Source: Bacteroidales bacterium (GTDB lineage Bacteria > Bacteroidota > Bacteroidia > Bacteroidales > Muribaculaceae). Taken from it: DNA of 5,279 bases. The stretch lies in NCBI GenBank assembly GCA_019420545.1, contig JAHZGZ010000275.1:1-5279 (forward strand), given 5' to 3'. The position numbers and the translations under genes were made by a program. The notes under the pieces are model-generated. The model had not been told where the DNA came from, made no database searches, and saw only the letters and a list, made by a program, of their open reading frames with translations. The stretch's first letter is position 1; every line of letters starts with the position of its first letter. Positions 1 to 5,279 of the stretch are shown here, piece after piece.

Positions 1-382
1 ATACCTGTTCTGGTTGCCTCCGATGGGAGTTGACTCAGGGCGCTGTTGACACGATTCTGCACATTGACGGCTGCCATGTCGGCGTTGGCTCCCTGCTTGA
101 AGTAAATCATGATTGACGCATCGCCTGTATTGGAAGCAGTGGAGATCATATAAGTCATGTCCTCACACCGTTGATAGCTTCCTCCAAAGGAGCAATGACA
201 GCCTTCTGCACGGTCTCGGCATTTGCGCCGGGATAAGTCGCCCACACGTTGATGGTCGGGGGTGCGATGTCGGGATATTGTTCCACCGGCAACGAGAAGA
301 TGGCTATCGCTCCCATCAGGACGATTACGACCGAAATCACCCCGGAAAACACCGGGCGGTCTATGAAAAAGCGCAGGTTCAT
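1..382 (-). pseudogene. RND (AcrB/MexB-type) efflux pump, N-terminal part, frameshifted and cut by the window edge
   Basis: Inner-membrane proton-driven drug exporter of the hydrophobe/amphiphile efflux RND family; only the N-terminus is inside the window. The protein opens with MNLRFFIDRPVFSGVI, the usual start of this family, followed by the first transmembrane helix (about residues 10-29) and the periplasmic porter segment with LPVEQYPDIAPP and YPGANAETV. The frame stops at TGA (155-157) after 75 residues, right after EEAINGV. One base appears to be missing near 163: restoring a C there reads GVEDMTYM, as in the family, and the other frame continues from 158 to the window edge with 52 family-like codons (MIYFKQGANADMAAVNVQNR). 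The break is therefore a 1-nt deletion, either real or a sequencing error. The start codon overlaps the stop of the adaptor gene upstream (ATGA), so the two should be translationally coupled. The stop also overlaps an ATG in the continuing frame, so re-initiation giving a split pump is conceivable. Confidence 0.85.
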
Positions 383-1500
383 TTTTTATTGGTTTTAGGG
401 GTGACAGACATTCCTTCCTTTACCAATCCCACGCCCTCTGAAATGATAGTATCTCCTACGGCAAGACCATCCTTCACTATATAGTTGTTGCCGTCATTCA
501 GGCGGTCAACGGTAAGATACGCAGCTTCTGTCTTACCGTTTTTAAGTCGATAGGCTATAATCTTGTCCTGCAACTCTACGGTGGCTGTCATGGGAACGAC
601 AATAGCATCCGAGCCTAATCCCTGAATGACAACATTGCCGATTGTACCGCTCAAAAGCTCTTTATCCGGATTTGGAAAAAGAGCTTTTATCTGTACGGTA
701 CCGGTTGTGAAATTGACGACTCCGCTTATTGTCTCAATCTTTCCCTCCCGTTCATAGAATGAACCGTCGTTTAACTGAAGTTTAACCGCAGGCATATCGT
801 TGATGATTCTGTATATCGAACCATAACGAGAAACCAATTGACGCAATTTATTTTCGGAGATGGAAAAATAGGCATACATCTCCGAATTGTCCGACACCAC
901 GGTAAACGGTTGCTCTATTGTCGGACTGACGAGTGCGCCAATACGGTAAGGGAGCGTTCCTACCACACCGTCGCTCGGACTTTTGATTTCCGTATATGAC
1001 AGATTGTTACGTGCATCTGCTTCATGTGCTTTTGCCTGCTCTAACTCGGCCTGTGCCACAGCCAATTGATTGCGTGCGACTGAAAGTTCATAATCGGAAA
1101 TCACGTTTTCATCAAACAGGGATTGTTTCCCGTTCAGTTCGATGCGGGATGTCTCGACTCTTGCTTTCGCCGCACTGACATTGGCGACAGCCGTGCGCAA
1201 TGCGGCCTGATACGGTACCTGGTCAATGATGGCAAGTACCTGTCCGCATCTCACCCTCTCGCCCTCTTTCACACACAGGCGAGTTATGCGGCCCGAAACC
1301 TGGGGAATAATATCCACATCCTGCCGACCGCGGATGGAGGCAGAGAAAGTCTCGGTGAGTTCCACCGGTTGCTCTGATACTGTCAGCACAGGTAATGACT
1401 GCGCTGTTTCCGTTTCTTCTGACGATTGCTTGCAGCCTGTGAGTTGCAGAAGGCAAACGCCTGAGAGAACAGTTACTTTTATGGTATTATGTATATTCAT
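379..1500 (-). CDS. RND efflux periplasmic adaptor (membrane fusion protein, AcrA/MexA type), lipoprotein
   Basis: Periplasmic adaptor that links an RND pump to an outer-membrane channel. The 373-residue length is normal for the family. A lipoprotein signal peptide (residues 1-22) ends in a lipobox, L20-T21-G22, with C23 as the acylated residue. The first half of the lipoyl/barrel-sandwich domain is near residues 62-93 (IIPQVSGRI, VKEGERVRCGQVLAIID). An Ala/Gln/Glu-rich alpha-helical hairpin spans roughly 97-170, and the second lipoyl half follows (YTEIKSPSDGVVG). Beta-barrel and membrane-proximal regions fill the C-terminal half (for example LSGTIGNVVIQG and IVVPMTATVELQ). The ATG at 1500-1498 is chosen because the signal peptide starts there and a TAACTTTG -7 box lies 26 nt upstream. 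The stop overlaps the RND pump start by ATGA. It is the first gene of the efflux operon and is divergent from the kinase gene. The family call is firm; the exported substrate cannot be read from the sequence. Confidence 0.95.
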   Translation of the reverse strand: MNIHNTIKVTVLSGVCLLQLTGCKQSSEETETAQSLPVLTVSEQPVELTETFSASIRGRQDVDIIPQVSGRITRLCVKEGERVRCGQVLAIIDQVPYQAALRTAVANVSAAKARVETSRIELNGKQSLFDENVISDYELSVARNQLAVAQAELEQAKAHEADARNNLSYTEIKSPSDGVVGTLPYRIGALVSPTIEQPFTVVSDNSEMYAYFSISENKLRQLVSRYGSIYRIINDMPAVKLQLNDGSFYEREGKIETISGVVNFTTGTVQIKALFPNPDKELLSGTIGNVVIQGLGSDAIVVPMTATVELQDKIIAYRLKNGKTEAAYLTVDRLNDGNNYIVKDGLAVGDTIISEGVGLVKEGMSVTPKTNKK

Positions 1501-1525
1501 CCGTTCTATTGTTTTTTTCAGCCCG

Positions 1526-1533
1526 CAAAGTTA
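1526..1533 (-). promoter_or_regulatory. Probable -7 box of the efflux operon promoter
   Basis: On the minus strand this reads TAACTTTG, a perfect match to the Bacteroidetes TAnnTTTG -7 element, followed by CGGGC. Transcription would start about 10-20 nt before the adaptor ATG, giving a short leader. No TTTG lies at the usual 19-21 bp upstream; the nearest (1563-1560) is 26 bp away and is part of an operator motif. A poor -33 box fits an activator-dependent promoter. This last point is inference. Confidence 0.65.
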
Positions 1534-1556
1534 GTATTGAAGCAGTGCGCGTAAAA

Positions 1557-1601
1557 GGACAAACTGCATGAGCCGGACAAAATGGGCGATGAAACGGACA
1601 A
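1557..1601 (-). promoter_or_regulatory. Left arm of operator array: three TTGTCC motifs facing the efflux operon
   Basis: Three copies of GGACAA occur on the plus strand at 1557-1562, 1575-1580 and 1596-1601, which is TTGTCC reading toward the efflux genes. Start-to-start spacings are 18 and 21 bp. The inner two have longer similarity: on the minus strand they read ATTTTGTCCGGCTCAT and AATTGTCCGTTTCAT. LytTR-type regulators are known to bind direct repeats about two helical turns (21 bp) apart, and such a regulator is encoded next door. The outermost copy sits in the -33 region of the adaptor promoter. The assignment to the neighbouring regulator is inference. Confidence 0.7.
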
Positions 1602-1628
1602 TTCGACAGATGAATCGGCTCGTGTACA

Positions 1629-1676
1629 TTGTCCGCTTCATTTATCGTTTTGTCCGCCTCAACCGTTGATTTGTCC
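1629..1676 (+). promoter_or_regulatory. Right arm of operator array: three TTGTCC motifs facing the kinase-regulator operon
   Basis: TTGTCC occurs at 1629-1634, 1650-1655 and 1671-1676, with both spacings exactly 21 bp. The extended copies read ATTGTCCGCTTCAT, TTTTGTCCGCCTCA and ATTTGTCCGGCTCG, so similarity extends about 6 bp past the core. They are oriented toward the histidine kinase gene, mirroring the left arm. The most distal pair of copies in the two arms (1596-1601 and 1629-1634) are near-perfect inverted repeats of each other. The likely ligand is the LytTR response regulator encoded downstream, which would make the operon autoregulated. Confidence 0.72.
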
Positions 1677-1717
1677 GGCTCGACTACTTTTCCCTATGAA
1701 GCTCCAATGACATTATA

Positions 1718-1725
1718 TACCTTTG
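1718..1725 (+). promoter_or_regulatory. Probable -7 box of the kinase-regulator operon
   Basis: TACCTTTG matches TAnnTTTG and continues CGGAC, so that TACCTTTGCGGAC differs at only two of 13 positions from the divergent efflux promoter TAACTTTGCGGGC. Its distance from the two nearest operator motifs (47 and 68 bp) equals that on the other side. The leader would be roughly 50 nt. No good -33 TTTG is present at 19-21 bp. It is preferred over the second box at 1757 because of the matched geometry. Confidence 0.55.
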
Positions 1726-1756
1726 CGGACATCATATACCTTTCTAAAAAAATGAG

Positions 1757-1764
1757 TAACTTTG
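1757..1764 (+). promoter_or_regulatory. Alternative -7 box upstream of the histidine kinase
   Basis: TAACTTTG is a perfect TAnnTTTG match ending 21 nt before the kinase ATG, a common leader length for Bacteroidetes. There is no TTG at the proper -33 distance. It could be a second, constitutive start site or a chance match in an AT-rich leader. Confidence 0.35.
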
Positions 1765-1785
1765 CTCTAATAAATTCATAGACAG

Positions 1786-2847
1786 ATGGTAACCTCCGAT
1801 ACAAGCATAATGAACTGGAAAAACGGCATTCTTCTGTCTACCGTTTCCTATGCATTATACATGGTAATCTGGCTGATGCTTGATGATGAGACATCGAAAC
1901 AACTGCCCGAAATGATATGGTCTGACTATGTGTTTGATTTTTCGTTATGTGTTTTATTCACCTATATCTCACTCGTTTTTTGTTATTTACTATTTAGATT
2001 CCTGCCATTCAGGACGTCTTATTTATGGACAATTGTCTATGCCTCCGGACTGCTAATAATCAACAATGTCGTTGCCTTTGGGATGGTCTCGCTTTTCTGT
2101 CTTATTTGGGGCGATATAAATAGTAACGCCGTATATAATGAGTTGATGAACATGAAGGGCGCTTACACATTTGCCATGATAGCGACTTTCATATCGAGTG
2201 TATATGCCAACTCCTTTTATCTAAAATCATATCTGAAAGCGCAGGATGAGAAACAAAAACTGGAGATCGCTCTTATAAAAGAAAAGGAAAGCGCGTTACA
2301 GTTCCAGTTAAACTCTCTGAAACTCCAGATAAATCCACATTTCCTTTTCAATAATTTCAGCACTTTATCTGAACTGATAGAAAGCGAACCGGAAACGGCA
2401 AGCGACTTCCTGTCGCATCTGTCAAAGGTTTACCGACATATCGTGCGGAATCTGAACGTCAACCTCATAGACCTACGTGATGAGCTGAAATTCATAGACT
2501 CATATTTCTATCTGATGAAACTGCGTCATGGAGATGGCATCAAAGTTAACATTGACAACAGTTTGCGCACTTCGGGCTATAAGATCCCTCCGGCATCATT
2601 GCAACTGCTCGTCGAGAACGCGATAAAGCATAATGCCTTTTCTGCGGAACAGCCTATGATTATTGACATAAGGGCTGAAAAGGATTATCTTGTAATAAGA
2701 AATCTGAAACAGCCGCTGGAGTATCCTGTTGAATCCATAGGCGTAGGCCAGTCAAACATCGCAAGCCGATATTCATTGTTAAGCTCAAAGGAAATCAGGA
2801 TAGAGGAAAGCGACCACTTCTATTCTGTCAGCGTTCCACTATTATAA
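1786..2847 (+). CDS. LytS/YehU-type sensor histidine kinase (His_kinase family), membrane-bound
   Basis: Sensor kinase that should autophosphorylate and pass phosphate to the LytTR regulator encoded 11 nt downstream. It has 353 residues. The N-terminal half has about four hydrophobic segments (near residues 13-31, 48-70, 78-106 and 126-146) with little room for an extracytoplasmic domain, so sensing is probably within the membrane. A charged helical linker (KAQDEKQKLEIALIKEKES) leads to the phospho-acceptor box LKLQINPHFLFNN, with H185 as the predicted phosphorylation site. The ATPase part has the N-box LLVENAIKHN (N278) and a short G-box, G319-V-G321-Q-S-N324, near the C-terminus. The first ATG (1786) is used here; an ATG at 1810 (MNWKNG) is an equally plausible start, and no Shine-Dalgarno helps decide. 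The gene is noticeably AT-rich (19 G+C in the 60 bases from 1981) compared with the licD gene downstream. Confidence 0.93.
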   Translation: MVTSDTSIMNWKNGILLSTVSYALYMVIWLMLDDETSKQLPEMIWSDYVFDFSLCVLFTYISLVFCYLLFRFLPFRTSYLWTIVYASGLLIINNVVAFGMVSLFCLIWGDINSNAVYNELMNMKGAYTFAMIATFISSVYANSFYLKSYLKAQDEKQKLEIALIKEKESALQFQLNSLKLQINPHFLFNNFSTLSELIESEPETASDFLSHLSKVYRHIVRNLNVNLIDLRDELKFIDSYFYLMKLRHGDGIKVNIDNSLRTSGYKIPPASLQLLVENAIKHNAFSAEQPMIIDIRAEKDYLVIRNLKQPLEYPVESIGVGQSNIASRYSLLSSKEIRIEESDHFYSVSVPLL

Positions 2848-2858
2848 AGAATCCGGTT

Positions 2859-3614
2859 ATGAATGTACTTATTATAGAAGACGAGAGACATAACGCCGAC
2901 AGGCTCACAAGGCTTCTCAACAGCGGCTTTGACGACATAACGGTTTACGGGCCTCTTCCAAGTATCGCCGATATACGCCGATTCTTTAATGAACCGGAAA
3001 GAATCGACCTCATTCTTGCCGACATACGCCTTTCCGACGGACTGAGTTTCGACGCGCTGAAGGATATTCCCGGCGACATCCCCGTCATTTTCACCACCGC
3101 TTACGATGAATATGCTCTTAAAGCCTTTCATTACAACGGAATCGCCTATCTTCTGAAACCGATTGACAAGGAAGAACTTGTCAAGGCTGTCGAGAAAAGC
3201 AGAAGGTTGACAGCTCCGTCAGCGACAAAAGAGATAGCCGAGATTTACCGGCTATTGCAAGGGAAACCGGAGGTATATCGCCAGCGGTTCCTTGTAGCGG
3301 AGAAAGACGGATATATCACCGTGCCGGTATCGGGGATAAGCTATATATCAGCCGAATCAGGACTTGCACGCCTGTATCTTAAAAACAAGAGGCAATATCA
3401 CATAGATATGGCTCTCGATGATATTGACACGCAGCTCGACCCGTTACAGTTTTTCAGGGCGACCCGCCAGCAGATAGTGAACATATCATCGGTCCGGCGA
3501 ATTTCCAACTGGTTCAACCGCAAGATCAAGATAATCCTTACAGAATACCCCGATGCGGAGATTGTCGTAGGCAAAGATAAAGTCACGCGCCTGAAACAAT
3601 GGCTCGACCGTTGA
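2859..3614 (+). CDS. LytTR-family response regulator (REC + LytTR DNA-binding domain)
   Basis: Transcription factor of the AgrA/LytR/AlgR class, partner of the kinase just upstream in the same operon. It has 251 residues, the normal length for this architecture. The receiver domain covers about residues 1-118: acidic pair E7-D8, phospho-acceptor D55 (in LILADIRLSDG), switch T80 (FTTAYDEYAL) and K100 (YLLKPID). After a linker, the LytTR domain covers about 140-251, with DGYITVPVSGISYISAE and the signature FFRATRQQIVNI (F198-I209), ending near the C-terminus with a lysine-containing VGKDKVTRLKQWL. All key receiver residues are present, so phospho-control should be intact. The ATG at 2859 gives the standard MNVLIIEDE start. 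Target sites are proposed in the intergenic array at 1557-1676, which implies control of the efflux operon and of itself. No clear terminator follows it. Confidence 0.95.
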   Translation: MNVLIIEDERHNADRLTRLLNSGFDDITVYGPLPSIADIRRFFNEPERIDLILADIRLSDGLSFDALKDIPGDIPVIFTTAYDEYALKAFHYNGIAYLLKPIDKEELVKAVEKSRRLTAPSATKEIAEIYRLLQGKPEVYRQRFLVAEKDGYITVPVSGISYISAESGLARLYLKNKRQYHIDMALDDIDTQLDPLQFFRATRQQIVNISSVRRISNWFNRKIKIILTEYPDAEIVVGKDKVTRLKQWLDR

Positions 3615-3720
3615 TCGACAAAAAATGGCAAGTACCAAGAAACCAAGATATTCCTCGCCACACATCCGTAATACAGATATCCGGCATATTCTCTTCAAAT
3701 TCCTCTGACAATCAGTCAAA

Positions 3721-3751
3721 TTGCCTAAATAAAAAAGAATAGGTAAATTTG
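3721..3751 (+). promoter_or_regulatory. Promoter of the licD-type gene (Bacteroidetes -33/-7)
   Basis: TTG at 3721-3723 and TAAATTTG at 3744-3751 are separated by 20 bp, which fits the Bacteroidetes primary sigma consensus (TTTG, 19-21 bp, TAnnTTTG). The start codon follows 22 nt after the -7 box. The gene thus appears to be transcribed independently of the kinase-regulator operon. The 106 bases between the regulator stop and this promoter hold no gene, and I see no convincing terminator there. Confidence 0.75.
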
Positions 3752-3773
3752 CACTCATATATGTACACTCATA

Positions 3774-4595
3774 ATGATCGACGAGGCTACACAAAAGGCT
3801 TTAAGGGCAACATATAACCCGGAAGGATCGGAACTGCGCCGCCATCAGCTCGTGATGCTCGACATGCTGGTATGGTTCGACGGAGTATGCCGCCGACACA
3901 ACATACCCTACTGGCTGAGTTCCGGCACCATGCTCGGGGCTGTGCGCCACGGAGGATTCATCCCCTGGGACGACGATGTTGACGTAGAACTGATGCAGCC
4001 CGACTACCGGCGGCTCTTAAAAGCCATCGCCGACGAAGCTCCGGCAGCCGGATATGCCCTTCAGACCTCTGCCACCGATCCCGAATTCCTGTTCCCGTTC
4101 GCAAAGTTACGCGACACCCACACTACCATCGCAGAGGCTGACGGCCTCGACGCCCTGCAGGCTTTCCACGGAGCCTACATCGACATATTCCCGCTTGCTC
4201 CGTCTGGGTCGCGCCGCCTCCATCGCCTCGGTTCAAAGTTGGTAGGCACCGAACTGAAGATGCGTGTCGCACGCCCGTGGATGCGCCCGCTGCTCACGCC
4301 GCTGCGCCTCGCACTGAAACATATCGCTTACCCCCTGCTACGCCGTCTCTCGGCAATAGGGGCCGACAACACATGCCGTCATGTGATACCAAGCTATTTC
4401 TCGGGCACACGCAAAACAGGCGAATGCCTCCCCACCGGACGCATAACCTTCGAGGGACACACATTTGGCGCTCCCGCCTCACCCGACCTCTATCTGAGGC
4501 GTCTATTCGGCGACAGTTATATGTCGCTTCCGAAGTCGATCCACACCCACCTTGCCGCAAATTCAACAGTCAAGGCACCCTCCATCTCGGAATAA
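3774..4595 (+). CDS. LicD-family phosphotransferase
   Basis: LicD proteins transfer a phospho-substituent such as phosphorylcholine from a CDP-linked donor to a cell-surface glycan; related domains in other organisms add other phosphodiester groups. The 273-residue protein shows the nucleotidyltransferase-like core: IPYWLSSGTMLGAVRH (residues 44-59), then GGFIPWDDDVDV with D66-D68 and D70 as probable metal ligands. Further family features are HGAYIDIFPL in the middle and FEGHTFGAPASPDLYLRRLFGDSYM near the end, given here in full because it marks an intact C-terminus. No signal peptide or clear membrane helix is seen, so it should act in the cytoplasm. No choline-uptake or CDP-choline genes are near, so the transferred group is unknown. 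It is GC-rich (43 G+C in the 60 bases from 4261), unlike the kinase gene. It has its own promoter and ends 5 nt before the rnpB -7 box. Confidence 0.9.
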   Translation: MIDEATQKALRATYNPEGSELRRHQLVMLDMLVWFDGVCRRHNIPYWLSSGTMLGAVRHGGFIPWDDDVDVELMQPDYRRLLKAIADEAPAAGYALQTSATDPEFLFPFAKLRDTHTTIAEADGLDALQAFHGAYIDIFPLAPSGSRRLHRLGSKLVGTELKMRVARPWMRPLLTPLRLALKHIAYPLLRRLSAIGADNTCRHVIPSYFSGTRKTGECLPTGRITFEGHTFGAPASPDLYLRRLFGDSYMSLPKSIHTHLAANSTVKAPSISE

Positions 4596-4600
4596 TTATC

Positions 4601-4608
4601 TAACTTTG
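4601..4608 (+). promoter_or_regulatory. -7 box of the rnpB promoter
   Basis: TAACTTTG, a perfect TAnnTTTG match, lies 20 nt upstream of the mature 5' end deduced from the P1 helix. The -33 region would fall inside the last codons of the licD-type gene, and no TTTG is visible there, so the upstream element is weak. A short 5' leader trimmed during maturation is likely. Confidence 0.6.
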
Positions 4609-4628
4609 CATTCATCAAGGAGAAACAT

Positions 4629-5050
4629 GTGAGCCGGGCGGTCAGTCGCTTGCCGACCTCGAGAGCGGCAAGAGGAAAGTCCGGGCAACGCAGAGCACCA
4701 TGGTTGTTAACGGCAACCTGTCGGCGACGGCAGAGCAGTGTGACAGAAAACAACCGCCGCGGCCTCCGGGCTACGGTAAGGGTGAAAAGGCGAGGTAAGA
4801 GCTCACCGGGCGACATGGCGACATGGCGCGCCGCACACCTCATGGGTTGCAAGGTCAAGTATACCGGCATTCAAGGGTTGCTCGCCCATTGCCGGGGGGT
4901 AGACTGCTACCGCGTTTGTGCAAATCATAAACCGACCAGATGGCACGGCAACGTACATCGTAGATAAATGGCTGACCGGCATGCCCCGTCTCCGCCTCGT
5001 GCGGAGATACCCGGCACGACCGACATAACCCGGCTTATAGTCCGGCTCAC
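4629..5050 (+). ncRNA. rnpB: RNase P RNA (bacterial type A)
   Basis: Catalytic RNA of ribonuclease P, which removes 5' leaders from tRNA precursors. The ends are set by helix P1: GTGAGCCGG at 4629-4637 pairs with CCGGCTCAC at 5042-5050. The universally conserved 5' core GAGGAAAGTCCGGGC is at 4672-4686 (P4 5' strand and flank), and the matching 3' core AGATAAATGGCTGAC is at 4962-4976. The J11/12 core GAGGTAAGAGCTCACCG is at 4792-4808, and near the 3' end ATAACCCGGCTTATAG matches the usual tail before P1. The length of about 422 nt is a little long for the type. A short tandem repeat, GGCGACAT twice plus GGCG (4809-4828), lies in the variable P12 region and may account for part of this. It is preceded by a -7 box and followed by a strong hairpin. 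Confidence 0.96.
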
Positions 5051-5076
5051 CCTCCTTTTTATTCTCGGCATCACGA

Positions 5077-5111
5077 AAACGGCCGCATCGGAAATTCCGA
5101 TGCGGCCGTTT
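5077..5111. terminator. Bidirectional hairpin terminator between rnpB and the GH92 gene
   Basis: A perfect inverted repeat: a 17-nt arm at 5077-5093 and its complement at 5095-5111, around a single central A. In RNA this gives about 15 base pairs (AAACGGCCGCATCGG with its complement) closed by an AAATT loop. The stem is GC-rich and flanked by A on the left and T on the right, so it can end transcription from both sides. The U tracts are short (TTTGT on the plus strand, TTTTCG on the minus strand). It lies 26 nt after rnpB and 35 nt after the stop of the convergent gene. Confidence 0.85.
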
Positions 5112-5146
5112 GTATCATTGCGGCAAATATGCCGTAAGCATCTGCA

Positions 5147-5279
5147 TTACATCAGTGTGGGAGGAACCGACTCTGCCGAGCTTGCCCATGACTTGTTGGG
5201 GCGTGAACCCATCTCAAGTTCAAGCTTGCCGCCGTTCATCACGTCCTCATGGCTGATCCATGACTTGTTCCATTCCTTG
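5147..5279 (-). CDS. Probable GH92 alpha-mannosidase, C-terminal end (partial)
   Basis: The last 43 codons of a minus-strand gene that enters from the right edge, ending at TAA (5149-5147). The visible protein reads KEWNKSWISHEDVMNGG, then KLELEMGSRPNKSWASS. The pattern of an aromatic/Lys-rich strand, W-I-(S/T)-H-E-D-(V/I)-M-x-G-G, then L-E-x-x-M-G-x-x-P-N-K-x-W at the extreme C-terminus is what I know from GH92 exo-alpha-mannosidases. These are usually secreted or periplasmic enzymes that trim host N-glycans or yeast mannan in gut Bacteroidetes. The catalytic domain is outside the window, so the specificity is unknown. It converges on rnpB, with the shared hairpin terminator between them. 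Confidence 0.75.
   Translation of the reverse strand, partial: KEWNKSWISHEDVMNGGKLELEMGSRPNKSWASSAESVPPTLM

Noticed and set aside
113..484. Plus-strand frame of 123 codons across the pump/adaptor junction
   Set aside because: Antisense to two well-recognised minus-strand genes, with no family-like features.
1226..1534. Plus-strand frames of 84 and 102 codons within the adaptor gene (from 1123 and 1226)
   Set aside because: They are antisense shadows of the adaptor coding sequence; the minus-strand frame has a clear lipoprotein signal and family motifs.
1557..1676. CRISPR array or transposon inverted repeats as an explanation for the repeated GGACAA/TTGTCC motifs
   Set aside because: The repeats are short, lie on both strands in an ordered way and have 15-bp spacers, with no transposase or cas gene; an operator array fits better.
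2820..3131. Minus-strand frame of 103 codons over the regulator start
   Set aside because: Antisense to the receiver domain, which carries all expected catalytic residues on the plus strand.
3700..3720. TGAC-AATCA-GTCA as a terminator after the regulator gene
   Set aside because: The stem is only 4 bp and has no T tract.
3486..3794. Minus-strand frames covering the regulator end and the following gap
   Set aside because: No recognisable domain; they overlap the LytTR domain and a good plus-strand promoter.
4277..4603. Alternative-frame ORFs inside the licD-type gene (both strands)
   Set aside because: GC-rich coding DNA readily leaves such frames open; only the frame from 3774 has conserved motifs.
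4629..4967. Open reading frame of 112 codons on the plus strand
   Set aside because: It lies wholly inside rnpB; its sequence is explained by conserved RNase P RNA cores and its Arg-rich translation looks like no protein family.

Overview
The window looks like a chromosomal segment of a Bacteroidales bacterium. The main clues are promoter -7 boxes of the form TAnnTTTG upstream of most genes, a lack of clear Shine-Dalgarno sequences, a LytS/LytTR two-component pair, and the C-terminal end of what looks like a GH92 alpha-mannosidase, a family abundant in gut Bacteroidetes. The genus cannot be fixed from the sequence; a GC-rich gut lineage such as Muribaculaceae is a guess.

Left part (1-1500, minus strand): start of an RND multidrug-efflux operon. 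The lipoprotein periplasmic adaptor (membrane fusion protein) comes first and overlaps the RND pump gene by ATGA. The pump gene runs off the left edge and carries an apparent 1-nt deletion near position 163, which breaks it after 75 codons. The lost frame resumes immediately and is open to the window edge.

Centre (1501-3614): a 285-bp divergent intergenic region, then on the plus strand a LytS-type membrane histidine kinase and a LytTR response regulator, 11 nt apart. The intergenic region holds six clear copies of a TTTGTCCG-type motif, three on each strand, mostly spaced exactly 21 bp. Two copies on each side stand 47 and 68 bp from near-identical -7 boxes of the two divergent operons. This is best read as the operator array of the LytTR regulator, controlling both its own genes and the efflux pump.

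Right part (3615-5279): a GC-rich LicD-family phosphotransferase gene with its own good Bacteroidetes promoter, then the RNase P RNA gene (rnpB), a strong hairpin terminator, and on the minus strand the last 43 codons of the probable GH92 glycosidase. The contrast between the AT-rich kinase gene and the GC-rich licD gene suggests that the efflux/two-component block has a different history from the licD-rnpB side.

Likely logic: the kinase senses a membrane or envelope signal, phosphorylates the LytTR regulator at Asp55, and the regulator binds the phased array to switch on the adaptor-pump operon and its own operon. In this copy the pump itself may be inactive or split.
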